This document shows positions 24,838 to 34,254 of a DNA stretch of 64,000 nucleotides, piece by piece (the stretch's first letter is position 1; each line of letters begins with the position of its first letter). This DNA comes from UBA11612 sp964475755 (GTDB taxonomy: Bacteria; Pseudomonadota; Alphaproteobacteria; Rhodospirillales; Rhodospirillaceae): the NCBI GenBank assembly GCA_964475755.1, contig CAYYXR010000001.1:205022-269021 (forward strand), given 5' to 3'. Under the pieces are notes generated by a model. The model searched no databases. It was given only the letters and a program-made list of their open reading frames with translations, and had not been told where the DNA came from. A program made the position numbers and the translations under genes.

Positions 24838-26265
24838 TTAAAATTGTATGGCCTCAAAGGCGGACGGAGCCGGCTGCACGGCAATCGCGCCATTGCGCGT
24901 GACTTCCATAATGGCAAACCCGCGCTGTGATAAACCCTCGGGCGTGAATCGGAAGATGCCGTCAATCCCAGCAAACCCGCTTGCATTTGTGATGGCCTGA
25001 GCAGAAAACGCGCCCATCCCTCCGCTCTGCGCAAGTACCGCCGCCAAAGCCACGGCGTCATATCCATGCGTTGCAATTGATGGCGGCGCCTGCCCGTGCA
25101 GTGCTCTATACCGCGCCGAAAATCTTTGCGTACTTTCTGGCGGCGGCGCCGGATAGAGGCCACCGAGTAACGCCGGCTCGCGCCCAAGGCCTGGAGCATT
25201 CCACAACATGGTTCCGAGGAGCTGAACGTCCGACGGATCGACATCGAAAAAGGGAAGCAGGGTTGCGGCCTGAGTCAGACGTACACCCTGCTCGGGGACC
25301 AGCACCGCATCGAACTCGACTTCACCGATTGTTTCACGAAGCTCGAGCTGCTCAATTTCAGCTAAGACTTCTTCATCTTCTTCACCGTCAGGACCAATCA
25401 GGCCTTCTTCCAGCTCGGCAATCTGTTCCTCTAAATCCGATTTGCGCTGATCAAAGTTGGCGAGTTGCCGCACCACTGCATTTAAGTCCGAGCCGGAGGG
25501 ATCGTAGTATGCGACATTGGTGATCTTCCCACCCGTCCGCGGCACATAACGGGTCATGGACTCAACCACCGCCTGGCCGTAAGCCGAATTGGGAGCAAGA
25601 ACGGCATAGTTTAAATGCCCTTGAGTGCCCGCGTATTGGATGACGTGCCGCACTTGTTCATCGACCAAAAAACCCATGACGAATACGCGCGGTGACGCCA
25701 CGCTTGGGTCCGTCGAAAACGCAATGATGTTCACGCCCGCCGCTGCGGCATCGGGGGAAGTAGCGGCGACCTCGGCCGAAAACAGAGGGCCGAGAAGTAA
25801 TTGCACGCCCTCGGAGATCGCTTCGGCCGTCGCAGCCTGAGCGCCTTCTGGCACACCTTGAGTGTCGTACACCTGAAGAACAAAGCGTTCATCGCCCACA
25901 TCAAACATGGCCATCTGCGCGGCGTTTAATAGAGCTTGGCCGATGGGCGCGGATGGTCCGGTGAGCGGGACCAGAAGACCGACGCGGATTAATCCGTCCG
26001 CACCGGGGGGCATGGGGGTTGCACTTACCGCTGGCGAAGACCCCGCCAGACCCGGAATAAGCTGATATTCCGACAACACCGGACCTTCTACCGGACCCGT
26101 CGGCATCTGAGACGTGTCGACCTGCGCGGAGGCTTCGGAGCGTTGGGTGATAGGCGCAGACGGTGCTACATCTTGTCCGGCGCACGCGCTCAAGATCAGC
26201 GCACAGAAGAGCGCGGCGATACACCGCGCGGCGGAGCTATGAATTTCAGTCCAGGAAAAACGCAC
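24838..26265 (-). CDS. Penicillin-binding protein activator-like lipoprotein (LpoA/LivK fold)
   Basis: An outer-membrane lipoprotein with a periplasmic-binding-protein fold. The lipoprotein signal is ALFCALILSACAGQ. The body starts at LIRVGLLVPLTGPSAPIGQALLNAAQMAMFD and has YGQAVVESMTRYVPRTGGKI and HGYDAVALAAVLA. GTG 26265 has GGAGG six bases upstream; ATG 26283 is the longer alternative. An acidic, probably coiled insert (LEEQIAELEEGLIGPDGEEDEE) sits mid-protein. Divergent from rsmI with start codons essentially back to back, an order seen widely in proteobacteria. Confidence 0.85.
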   Translation of the reverse strand: MRFSWTEIHSSAARCIAALFCALILSACAGQDVAPSAPITQRSEASAQVDTSQMPTGPVEGPVLSEYQLIPGLAGSSPAVSATPMPPGADGLIRVGLLVPLTGPSAPIGQALLNAAQMAMFDVGDERFVLQVYDTQGVPEGAQAATAEAISEGVQLLLGPLFSAEVAATSPDAAAAGVNIIAFSTDPSVASPRVFVMGFLVDEQVRHVIQYAGTQGHLNYAVLAPNSAYGQAVVESMTRYVPRTGGKITNVAYYDPSGSDLNAVVRQLANFDQRKSDLEEQIAELEEGLIGPDGEEDEEVLAEIEQLELRETIGEVEFDAVLVPEQGVRLTQAATLLPFFDVDPSDVQLLGTMLWNAPGLGREPALLGGLYPAPPPESTQRFSARYRALHGQAPPSIATHGYDAVALAAVLAQSGGMGAFSAQAITNASGFAGIDGIFRFTPEGLSQRGFAIMEVTRNGAIAVQPAPSAFEAIQF

Positions 26266-26267
26266 CA

Positions 26268-27218
26268 ATGGCCTCCAAATCATCCCGCCGCACCAAGAAC
26301 ATAAGCGGCGTAGGTTCTCAACCTAGCGGCGCCACCCTTACAAGTAAATCCGGCGAAGCCAAGGCAAAGAGCGATCAAAAAATGCTGGCGGCGGGTCTTT
26401 ATGTGGTCGCCACCCCCATCGGCAATCTGGGAGACATGAGCGCCCGGGCCATAGAGACGTTAAAGGCCGCCGCCGTCATCGCCTGCGAGGATACCCGTAT
26501 CACGGGCATCCTTCTGCAACGGTTCGGCATCACGACCCCCATGACACCCTACCACGACCACAACGCCGCCCGGGTCCGCCCGAAGGTTCTCGCCCGTCTC
26601 TCGGCCGGCGAAAGCGTTGCCCTTGTCAGCGATGCGGGCACGCCGCTTCTTTCGGACCCAGGCTATAAACTGGTGCGCGCATGCGCCGAGGAAAACATTC
26701 CCGTATTTTCTGTACCGGGGCCCTCGGCCCTGCTCGCCGCCTTGAGTGTTGCGGCCTTACCTACCAACCGCATTTTGTTCGCGGGATTCTTGCCGGTGAA
26801 ATCGGCGGCCCGCCGCGACACGATTGAAGAATTCAAAAGCTTGCGCGCGACCCTGGTGTTTTACGAGACCGCACCGCGCCTGGCCGCGGCCCTTACGGAT
26901 CTTGACCATATACTCGGCGCGCGGAACGCCGCCGTCTGCCGTGAACTGACAAAGCTGCACGAGGAAGCGCGGCGCGGCACACTCGCAGACCTTGCCGCGC
27001 ACTATAAAGAAGTGGGTGCGCCCAAAGGTGAAATCGTGATCGTTGTCGGTCCGTCGGAGGAATCCGCGCACGCACCATCCGAGGAAGACATTGACGGCGC
27101 GCTCATAGACGCACTTTCAACAATGTCGCTGCGTGATGCAGTCGATGCGGTTGCGGGTGCATTCAAACAGCCGCGCCGCGCGATATACGCCCGCGCGATT
27201 GCGCTTCAGAAAAAATGA
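26268..27218 (+). CDS. rsmI: 16S rRNA (cytidine-1402-2'-O)-methyltransferase
   Basis: SAM-dependent 2'-O-methylation of C1402 in the 30S decoding site. It shows LYVVATPIGNLGDMSARAIETL, ACEDTR, TPYHDHN, LVSDAGTPLLSDPGYKLVR and PGPSALLAALSVAALP. An N-terminal basic/Ser-rich stretch of about 38 residues precedes the core. ATG 26268 follows CCAGGAAAA. The 3' end overlaps yraN by ATGA. Confidence 0.95.
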   Translation: MASKSSRRTKNISGVGSQPSGATLTSKSGEAKAKSDQKMLAAGLYVVATPIGNLGDMSARAIETLKAAAVIACEDTRITGILLQRFGITTPMTPYHDHNAARVRPKVLARLSAGESVALVSDAGTPLLSDPGYKLVRACAEENIPVFSVPGPSALLAALSVAALPTNRILFAGFLPVKSAARRDTIEEFKSLRATLVFYETAPRLAAALTDLDHILGARNAAVCRELTKLHEEARRGTLADLAAHYKEVGAPKGEIVIVVGPSEESAHAPSEEDIDGALIDALSTMSLRDAVDAVAGAFKQPRRAIYARAIALQKK

Positions 27219-27589
27219 GCACACCTGAGAAACGCGCCGCCGAACAGCGCGGCCGACGTGCGGTATTCATCTGCGCATTATATTTGCTTACAACTGGCTG
27301 GCGCATTCTCGAGCGGCGATTCAAATCACAGCGCGGCACCGGCGCCGGCGAGGTGGATATTATCGCCAAGCGCGGCAACGTTCTTGCGTTCATCGAGGTC
27401 AAAGCGCGCGCCGATGAAACATCCGCCCGCGAGTCCGTAACACCGATGCAACAGGCCCGCATAACACGTGCCGCGGAAGCTTTTTTGCAACGCCGCCCAT
27501 ACTTGTCTGAGTGCGAAATTCGCTTTGATCTCATGACGGTAGGCGCATCTCTTTGGCCGAAGCGAATCGCCGACGCCTGGCGACCCTAA
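27215..27589 (+). CDS. YraN family protein (UPF0102), putative endonuclease fold
   Basis: 124 aa. It has the nuclease-like core GEVDIIAKRGNVLAFIEVKAR of the UPF0102 family, preceded by AEQRGRRAVFICALYLL and GWRILERRFKSQRGTGAGE. Its start overlaps the rsmI stop by four bases (ATGA), so translation is coupled. Its biochemical role is not established for the family. Confidence 0.92.
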   Translation: MSTPEKRAAEQRGRRAVFICALYLLTTGWRILERRFKSQRGTGAGEVDIIAKRGNVLAFIEVKARADETSARESVTPMQQARITRAAEAFLQRRPYLSECEIRFDLMTVGASLWPKRIADAWRP

Positions 27590-27625
27590 CTCAAGTTCAA
27601 TGCGACCTGGGCATGGGAGCCATGC

Positions 27626-28579
27626 ATGCCACATTTTGAATCCGCATTGGAATGCGGCGATGAATGGCGTAACACTTGGCCTATGAACGCAGACGTCACC
27701 GCAAACAGCAACGCGCTGGCCCGCCGGACTCATTCTCCGGAGCACGTGCGCGCGGATCTTGAGCGCATCGCGAGCCAGGCCGACGAAGCCATCGATCTTG
27801 CCGAAGCGGCGTTGATACTCGCCTCGGTGGATCATCCGGCCACGGATCTCGAGGTGTACCGTGATCACATCAAACAGCTTCACGATGCGGTGGAAGATGC
27901 GGCCAACGCCGCCGGGCTCGACCCCGACAGCGCCGCGCCGGAACACATGGCGGATATCCTGTCGCGCGTGATTGCCGGTGAATTCGTTTACGCCGGCGAC
28001 GAAGACACCTACGACGATCTGGACAACGCCAATCTCATGCGCGTCATAGAGCGTCGCAAAGGCCTGCCGGTGTCGCTCGGCATTCTTTATCTGTCGGCGG
28101 CGCGGGCGCAAGGCTGGGGCGCGGCGGGATTGAACTTTCCCGGCCACTTTCTCATTCGTCTCGAAAGCCGCGACGGGCGGCGCGCCATTCTCGATCCGTT
28201 TCACGGCGGGCGCCTGATGGAGGCCCCGCAGTTGCGCGAGCTCTTGAAAGTCATTTCCGGAACCGCCGTCGAACTCGAAGCCGCCCACTATAAACCCGTC
28301 AGCAATCGCGACGTCCTTGTGCGCCTTCAGAACAACGTTAAGACCCGCCGTTTGGAATTGGGCGAGTCCGAAAACGCGCTCGACGCGCTTCTCTGCATGC
28401 AGATGATCAGCCCGGACAACCCCGCCCTGTGGCGCGAAGCGGGCGTCATCCAAATGCGCTTGGGACGGCTAAAAAATGCCGTGGAGTCCTTCGAAGCCTT
28501 TGTCGCCCGCGCCCCCGAAGGGCCGGACCGGGCCAAGATCGGCGCCGTCGTCCAGGAGTTGCACGAGCGCATTCACTAA
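27626..28579 (+). CDS. SirB1-family protein (transglutaminase-like plus TPR)
   Basis: 317 aa. The N-terminal transglutaminase-like fold region has NLMRVIERRKGLPVSLGILYLSAARAQGW and LNFPGHFLIRLESRDGRRAILDPFHGG. A tetratricopeptide-like helical tail follows (NALDALLCMQMISPDNPALWREAGVIQ). ATG 27626 has GGGAG upstream; ATG 27683 is also possible because the first 19 residues look unlike the family. It lies between yraN and gshB on the same strand. Molecular function unknown. Confidence 0.82.
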   Translation: MPHFESALECGDEWRNTWPMNADVTANSNALARRTHSPEHVRADLERIASQADEAIDLAEAALILASVDHPATDLEVYRDHIKQLHDAVEDAANAAGLDPDSAAPEHMADILSRVIAGEFVYAGDEDTYDDLDNANLMRVIERRKGLPVSLGILYLSAARAQGWGAAGLNFPGHFLIRLESRDGRRAILDPFHGGRLMEAPQLRELLKVISGTAVELEAAHYKPVSNRDVLVRLQNNVKTRRLELGESENALDALLCMQMISPDNPALWREAGVIQMRLGRLKNAVESFEAFVARAPEGPDRAKIGAVVQELHERIH

Positions 28580-28663
28580 CCCTTTCCCCGAAACGCCGCC
28601 CACCTATATTCGCCTTAAAATCCGCCTATACTGCTGCCATAAGATCTTCCGGAAGGGACGCGC

Positions 28664-29611
28664 ATGAGCTTGAACGTTGCCATTCAGATGGACCCCATCG
28701 AGTCCATCGACATCAACGCGGACTCCACCTTCGTCCTCGCCCTCGAGGCGCAAAAGCGCGGCCATACGCTGTATCATTACCTTGCGCGCCATCTCACGTT
28801 TAAGGACGGGGCCGTCACCGCCCGCGCCCGCGCGCTTAAAGTGAAACGCGAGAAGGGCAATCACTTCGAGCTTGGCGCGCCCGAGGTCATCGATCTGCGC
28901 AAAATGGACGTGGTGCTCATGCGCCAGGACCCGCCCTTCGACATGGCCTATATCACCGCCACCCATATCCTCGAGCACATCCATCCGGACACCCTCGTGG
29001 TCAACGACCCGGTGCATGTGCGCAACGCGCCGGAAAAATTGTTCGTCACCCACTTCGAAGACGTGATGCCGACCACCCTCATCACCGCCGACATCGAAGA
29101 GGTCAAAGCCTTCCGCGCCGAGCACAAGGACATCATCGTCAAACCCATTTACGGCAACGGCGGTGCGGGCGTGTTTCATATCCGCCCCGACGACGAAAAC
29201 CTCGGCGCATTGTTCGAGTTGTTCACCACCACATGGCGCGAGCCGGTGATGGTGCAGCGCTACGTGCCCGAGGTGCGCAAGGGCGACAAACGCATTATCC
29301 TCATCGACGGCCGTGCGGCCGGCGCCATCAACCGCGTGCCGGCGGACGGCGAGGCGCGCTCGAACATGCATGTGGGCGGACGCCCGGAAAAAACCGAGCT
29401 GACCAAACGCGAGCAGGAAATCTGCGAGATCATCGGCCCGACCTTGGCAAAGAACGGCATCGTCTTTGCCGGTATCGACGTCATCGGCAATTACCTCACC
29501 GAGATCAACGTCACCTCGCCCACCGGCCTACAGGAGGTGAACCGTTTCAACGAGACCGCGCTCGAAGCACAGATTTGGGATGCCATCGAAGCACGTCTTG
29601 GTTCAAAATAA
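28664..29611 (+). CDS. gshB: Glutathione synthetase
   Basis: ATP-dependent joining of glycine to gamma-glutamylcysteine. 315 aa, ATP-grasp fold, with MDPIESIDINADSTFVLALEAQ at the start, QDPPFDMAYITATHILEHI, KPIYGNGGAGVFHI and GIDVIGNYLTEINVTSPTG at the ATP/metal site. Full length and intact. It is followed 30 bp later by a mechanosensitive channel gene, fitting osmotic/redox homeostasis. Confidence 0.97.
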   Translation: MSLNVAIQMDPIESIDINADSTFVLALEAQKRGHTLYHYLARHLTFKDGAVTARARALKVKREKGNHFELGAPEVIDLRKMDVVLMRQDPPFDMAYITATHILEHIHPDTLVVNDPVHVRNAPEKLFVTHFEDVMPTTLITADIEEVKAFRAEHKDIIVKPIYGNGGAGVFHIRPDDENLGALFELFTTTWREPVMVQRYVPEVRKGDKRIILIDGRAAGAINRVPADGEARSNMHVGGRPEKTELTKREQEICEIIGPTLAKNGIVFAGIDVIGNYLTEINVTSPTGLQEVNRFNETALEAQIWDAIEARLGSK

Positions 29612-29640
29612 GTAACCACACACATTCGGAAAATCGAACG

Positions 29641-30498
29641 ATGCAAGCCAGCGACCTTGAACAATCCATGAGTTACGCCGTCGAAACCGGCATGGAAGTC
29701 ATCACCACCTACGGCTTCAAGGTGATCGGCGCCATTGTCACCCTCATTGTCGGCTTGGTTGCCGCCGGAATCATCAAGCGCACGATCATCAAGGCGGGCA
29801 CCAGGTCGGACAAACTCGACCGCACCCTGGTGATGTTCTTCGCCTCCACCAGCAAGTATGCGGTGCTCACCTTCACCCTCATCGCCGTGCTCGGCAGCTT
29901 CGGGGTTCAGACCACGAGCTTCGTTGCCGTCCTCGGCGCGCTCGGCCTCGCCCTCGGCCTCGCCCTCCAGGGCACGCTGGGTCATGTCGCCTCGGGCATC
30001 ATGCTGGTGATCTTCCGCCCGTTCCGCGTCGGCGATTTCATCGAGGCCGGCGGCATCTTGGGCACGGTCGATGCCATCACCCTGTTCACCACCGAGCTCA
30101 ACACCCCCGACAACGTGCGGGTGATCATGCCCAACGGACAGGTTTGGGGCGGTGTCGTGAAAAACTTCGCGGTGAACCCCACACGCCGCGCCGATCTCAT
30201 CATCGGCATTTCATACGAAGACAACATCGACAGCGCCATCGCCATTGCCCGGCGCGTGATCGAAGCCGAATCCCGCGTGCTGAAAGATCCCGCACCCATG
30301 ATCGCGGTGCAGGCGCTCGCAGACAGTTCGGTGAATTTGCTGGTGCGGGTGTGGACCGTGCGCGCCGATTTCTTCGATACCCAGCTCGCCCTCAATAAAG
30401 CGATCAAGGAAGCCTATGACGCCGCGGGCATCACCATTCCGTTCCCGCAGCAGGTGGTGCATCACGTGCACGAAAACGCACCGCCCGCCGGGCATTAA
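29641..30498 (+). CDS. Small-conductance mechanosensitive channel (MscS family)
   Basis: 285 aa. Three membrane helices (about residues 20-48, 60-85 and 92-115) include the pore helix ALGLALGLALQGTLGHVASG. A cytoplasmic beta domain (FRVGDFIEAGGILGTVDAITLFTTEL and VIMPNGQVWGG) and an alpha-beta C-terminal domain follow. This is the minimal E. coli-like MscS architecture. ATG 29641 is chosen; the open frame upstream lies within gshB. Confidence 0.95.
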   Translation: MQASDLEQSMSYAVETGMEVITTYGFKVIGAIVTLIVGLVAAGIIKRTIIKAGTRSDKLDRTLVMFFASTSKYAVLTFTLIAVLGSFGVQTTSFVAVLGALGLALGLALQGTLGHVASGIMLVIFRPFRVGDFIEAGGILGTVDAITLFTTELNTPDNVRVIMPNGQVWGGVVKNFAVNPTRRADLIIGISYEDNIDSAIAIARRVIEAESRVLKDPAPMIAVQALADSSVNLLVRVWTVRADFFDTQLALNKAIKEAYDAAGITIPFPQQVVHHVHENAPPAGH

Positions 30499-30510
30499 GC
30501 GCGCGGAGCG

Positions 30511-32051
30511 ATGGTCGCGCACGTCAATACCGTCGCCTTTGCCGGCATCGACGTTCTGCCCATCGAGGTTCAGGTGGCCGTCTCCGGCGGCCTGCCCGCC
30601 TTCACCATTGTCGGCCTGCCCGATAAGGCCGTGGGCGAATCAAAGGAACGCGTGCGCGCCGCGCTGAACGCCATCCCATCGGCCTTGCCCTTCCGGCCAA
30701 ACGCATCACCGTCAATCTCGCCCCCGCCGACGTGCAGAAGGAAGGCAGCCATTTCGACCTGCCGATTGCCATTGGTCTGCTCACCGTCATGGGCGTCATC
30801 GCCATGGAGGACATCGCCCAGTACTGTGCCCTCGGCGAGCTCGGCTTGGACGGCTCCATCGCGCCGGTCGCAGGCGTGCTGCCTGCCGCCGTGGCCGCGA
30901 ACGCAGGCAATCGCGGGCTCATTTGCCCCGGCAAGCAGGGCGGCGAGGCAACTTGGGCCGGGGGCGCGGACATTCTCGCAGCGAATTCGCTTCTGGAATT
31001 GGTGAACCACTTCAAGGGCACGAGCGTGCTCACCCCACCCGCGCCGGCCGAGCCCAAATCATCAACGGCGTATCTCGACCTCAAGGACATCAAGGGCCAG
31101 GAGAGCGCCAAGCGCGCCGTGGAAATCGCCGCGGCGGGCGGCCACAACCTTCTGATGATCGGCCCGCCCGGCTCGGGCAAGTCCATGCTGGCCGCGCGCA
31201 TGCCGGGGCTTTTGCCTCCGCTCACCGCCGCCGAGGCCCTGGACGTGAGCATGATCCACTCCGTCGCCGGACAGTTGGAAAACGGCACCATCGTGCGCCA
31301 ACGCCCGTTTCGCGATCCGCATCATTCGGCCTCCACGCCCGCGCTGGTGGGCGGCGGCCTTCGCGTCAAACCCGGCGAAATATCACTCGCCCACCGGGGC
31401 GTTCTGTTTCTCGATGAACTCCCGGAGCTCAATCGCCAATCCTTGGAGGCCTTGCGCCAGCCCTTGGAGACCGGGCGCGTTTCCATCGCCCGCGCAAATT
31501 CACACGTCAGTTATCCCGCGCGCTTTCAACTCATCGCGGCGATGAACCCCTGCCGCTGCGGCTATCTCGACGACCCGCAGCTGGCCTGCAACAAAGCGCC
31601 CAAATGCGCGGCGGATTATCAGAACAAAATCTCCGGCCCGCTGTTCGACCGCATCGATCTGCATGTGGACGTGCCCGCCGTGGACCCTTTGGACATGAGC
31701 GCGCCGCCGCCCAAGGAAGATTCGAAAACTGTTGCCGCACGCGTGGCCGCCGCGCGGGCCATTCAAGACGCGCGTTATAAAAACGCGAACGTTGATCCGG
31801 CACCTACATGCAACGCTGAAGCCGATGGTGAACTCCTGGAGTCCGTCGCCGCGCCGGACGAGGACGGACGCGCGCTGCTCACCCAGGCGGCGGAGAAAAT
31901 GAAACTCTCGGCGCGCGGCTATCACCGGATTTTGCGGGTTGCGCGCACCATTGCCGATCTCGATGGAAGCGAGGGCGTAAAACGCGTACACATCGCCGAA
32001 GCGCTATCCTACCGGCGCATCGTGCCGGGACGCGCATTGACCACCGGATAA
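30511..32051 (+). pseudogene. comM: ComM/YifB family Mg-chelatase-like ATPase, frameshifted by a 5-bp duplication
   Basis: ComM is a hexameric helicase that promotes branch migration during natural transformation. The start is normal (VAFAGIDVLPIEVQVAVSGG and GLPDKAVGESKERVRAALNAI). The frame then breaks where CCATC is repeated (30671-30675 and 30676-30680). With one copy removed, ALNAI continues as GLALPAKRITVNLAPADVQ in the frame that runs to 32051. That frame has Walker A IGPPGSGKSMLAARMPG, HRGVLFLDELPELNR, the zinc-like CRCGYLDDPQLACNKAPKC and an ending YRRIVPGRALTTG. As it stands, the two halves are separate frames (30511-31005 and 30732-32051), so ComM is probably not made. Confidence 0.88.
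30671..30680 (+). repeat. 5-bp tandem duplication breaking comM
   Basis: CCATC CCATC. Deleting either copy restores the ComM reading frame exactly, so this looks like a recent slippage event. Confidence 0.85.
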
Positions 32052-32081
32052 AACAGCGCGCGTAATTTTTTGGAGCTTTAA

Positions 32082-32438
32082 ATGTACATCGTCGGTTTCG
32101 TCATTCCCGTGCCCGAGGACAAGAAGGACGCCTATATCAAATGGGCGCAGAACGGCGCGGCGATCTACAAGGATTACGGCTGCCAGGAAATCGTCGAAGC
32201 CTGGGAAGACACGGTGCCCGACGGCCAGCTCACCGATTATCGCCGTGCGGTGAATGCCAAGCCGGGCGAGAAGATCGTTCTCATCTGGCAGATATGGCCG
32301 GACAAGGACACCATGGTCGCTGCCGAAACGCGCATGCGCGACGACCCGCGCATGGAAGTGAGCGGCGAGATCCCCTTCGATGCCAAGCGCCTGATCTACG
32401 GCACCTTCAACCCGCTGCATGTCATGGGGCGGGATTAA
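32082..32438 (+). CDS. DUF1428 family protein
   Basis: 118 aa, a ferredoxin-like dimeric alpha+beta barrel family with E. coli YbaA. It shows YIVGFVIPVPEDKKDAYIKWA, YGCQEIVEAWEDTVPDG and ending FDAKRLIYGTFNPLHVMG. ATG 32082 follows GGAG. No known activity. Confidence 0.9.
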   Translation: MYIVGFVIPVPEDKKDAYIKWAQNGAAIYKDYGCQEIVEAWEDTVPDGQLTDYRRAVNAKPGEKIVLIWQIWPDKDTMVAAETRMRDDPRMEVSGEIPFDAKRLIYGTFNPLHVMGRD

Positions 32439-32446
32439 CCACAAAC

Positions 32447-32571
32447 CGTCATCCCCGGATTTATTCCGGGGATCCAGGGTGGCAAAGTCTGGATCATGCA
32501 GCGAAGTTGCGTTTTTGGCGAAGTAACGCATTCGATTACCCTGGACCCCCGGAACACGTCCGGGGGTGACG
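32447..32571 (+). repeat. Intergenic palindromic repeat element with 34-bp terminal inverted repeats
   Basis: The left end (32447-32480) and right end (32538-32571) are inverted repeats of each other, differing at 5 of 34 positions. Each end is itself a hairpin (for example CCCCGG/CCGGGG arms). About 57 bp lie between. Elements beginning CGTCATCCCCGG are common dispersed repeats in alphaproteobacterial genomes. Here it fills the gap between the DUF1428 gene and the lpxR-like gene and could also end the upstream transcript. Confidence 0.8.
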
Positions 32572-32586
32572 ATTGAGATTAGTTTT

Positions 32587-33627
32587 ATGAAATTGAGTGG
32601 TTTTGTTTTTGGTGCGTTGCTTATTGCGTTGTGCGCATTTGTCAATGTGCCCACACACGCCGAAGGTGGCGAAACCAAAATCCCCTACGGCGAGGGCCAC
32701 CGCTATATCGAGTTCCGCAACGACAACGATTTCTGGATTCCCTACGGCACCGACCGCTACTACACCAACGGCCTGTTCGCCAAAGTGATCTACCCCGGCG
32801 AAGGCCCGTGGTGGCCGGGGTTCATGGATGATGTGCTGGCCGTGGGCGGCGGCTGCGGCAAAGAAGGTGAGGGGTGCGCCTACAAAAGCCGGGGCTACGG
32901 CATCAACCAATTCATCTTTACCCCGCGCGACATTGCCGCGACGGACTTTCAGCCTGCCGATCATCCCTATGCGGGGTACCTATCGGTCTCCGCGCTTTAC
33001 CACGCCGACATGATCGACACTGGAGGATGCACGCAATTCGGCGACTGCGTGCTGAACGAGTTCGAAGCGCAGCTGGGGGTGATCGGCGAGGCCTCGCTGG
33101 CCAAGAAAACACAGATTTGGTGGCACACCCAGGTGCTGCATATCGAGCGGCCCAACGGCTGGGAGCATCAGCTGAAAAACGACGTGGGTGGCTTGCTGCG
33201 CATGAAACGCGCCTGGCCGGTGCGCCAGGACATCGCCGGCCTGACGCTGGAGCTTGCGCCCTATGCCGAGGCCGCGGCGGGCAACCTCGCGGTGTACGGG
33301 CAGGGCGGCGCGCAGGTGAAACTGACGACGGACGCCAACGACGAGCCGGGGCGCGGCGCATGGGCGCGCAGCAAACCCATTTCATGGCAGGTGTTCGCCG
33401 GGGCCTCGGCCAAGGCGGTGGCGCTCAATCACTTCATCACCGGCAATACGCGCACCACGGAGAATACGCTGTCGATCAAGAATTTTGTTGGCGAGGTGGA
33501 AGTGGGCGGCGCGTTGCGTTTCGGCTTCGTGCGCACATCGCTGACCATCGTTGCACGTTCGAAAGAGTTTCCCGGCCAGGACTTAGGGCACCTGTACGGC
33601 ATCGCAAGGCTGGGGTTTGTGTATTGA
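32587..33627 (+). CDS. lpxR: LpxR-family lipid A deacylase (DUF2219)
   Basis: An outer-membrane beta-barrel enzyme family that removes the 3'-acyloxyacyl chain of lipid A. Signal peptide about residues 1-26 (GFVFGALLIALCAFVNV, cleavage near THAEG). The family opening is FRNDNDFW with DRYYTNGL, holding the Asn/Asp/Thr residues of the calcium and active site. Further on are DHPYAGYLSVSALYH and FVRTSLTIVARSKEF; the protein ends GIARLGFVY. About 346 aa, intact. The symbol rests on family assignment only. Confidence 0.85.
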   Translation: MKLSGFVFGALLIALCAFVNVPTHAEGGETKIPYGEGHRYIEFRNDNDFWIPYGTDRYYTNGLFAKVIYPGEGPWWPGFMDDVLAVGGGCGKEGEGCAYKSRGYGINQFIFTPRDIAATDFQPADHPYAGYLSVSALYHADMIDTGGCTQFGDCVLNEFEAQLGVIGEASLAKKTQIWWHTQVLHIERPNGWEHQLKNDVGGLLRMKRAWPVRQDIAGLTLELAPYAEAAAGNLAVYGQGGAQVKLTTDANDEPGRGAWARSKPISWQVFAGASAKAVALNHFITGNTRTTENTLSIKNFVGEVEVGGALRFGFVRTSLTIVARSKEFPGQDLGHLYGIARLGFVY

Positions 33628-33637
33628 AGACCACGCC

Positions 33638-34246
33638 ATGACAAACCTCTCGGAAAAGATCATCGATATCTATGAGCGCCGCGCCCGCGATTTTGACGAA
33701 GATCGCGCGCGTTCCGACCGTTTCATGGAAAAAGCATGGCTTGATCTGTTTATCGATGCGCTGCCAAAGGGCGGGGCCGTTCTTGATATCGGCTGCGGGT
33801 CAGGACAGCCCATCGCCAGATATCTTGTTGGCCAAGGGCTGGAAATCACCGGCGTTGATTCTTCGAATGCAATGATTGCCATGTGCCGCGAGCGGTTTCC
33901 GGATCACTCCTTCCACATGGGCGATATGCGCGCGCTCGATTTAAACGCAACGTTCGACGGGCTTATCGCATGGGATAGTTTCTTTCATCTCACGCGAGAC
34001 CATCAGCGGCGCATGTTTCCGATTTTCTCGAAGCACGCCAAGCCAAGTGCTGCGTTGCTGTTCACCAGTGGACATAAAGAGGGCGTTGCTATTGGTGCGC
34101 TAAGAGACGAGGCGCTTTTTCACGACAGCCTGAGCGAAAGCGAGTACCGCGCGCTTTTAGAAGAAAACGGATTTGAAGTATTGAAGTACACTGCGCAAGA
34201 TCCCGACTGCGGACTGCATACGGTGTGGTTGGGGAAAAAGAGTTAA
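33638..34246 (+). CDS. Class I SAM-dependent methyltransferase
   Basis: About 202 aa with a Rossmann methyltransferase core: VLDIGCGSGQPIARYL (motif I), ITGVDSSNAMIAMCRERF and FDGLIAWDSFFHL. ATG 33638 sits 10 bp after the lpxR-like stop. The substrate cannot be inferred. Convergent with the acetyltransferase at 34255. Confidence 0.9.
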   Translation: MTNLSEKIIDIYERRARDFDEDRARSDRFMEKAWLDLFIDALPKGGAVLDIGCGSGQPIARYLVGQGLEITGVDSSNAMIAMCRERFPDHSFHMGDMRALDLNATFDGLIAWDSFFHLTRDHQRRMFPIFSKHAKPSAALLFTSGHKEGVAIGALRDEALFHDSLSESEYRALLEENGFEVLKYTAQDPDCGLHTVWLGKKS

Positions 34247-34254
34247 TTTTCTAG

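Noticed and set aside
24078..25244. 388-codon minus-strand frame opposite the SYLF gene
   Set aside because: Antisense shadow of two good genes; Arg/Cys-rich, no family resemblance.
27326..28453. 375-codon minus-strand frame opposite yraN and the SirB1-like gene
   Set aside because: Typical GC-rich antisense shadow; no motif or start signal.
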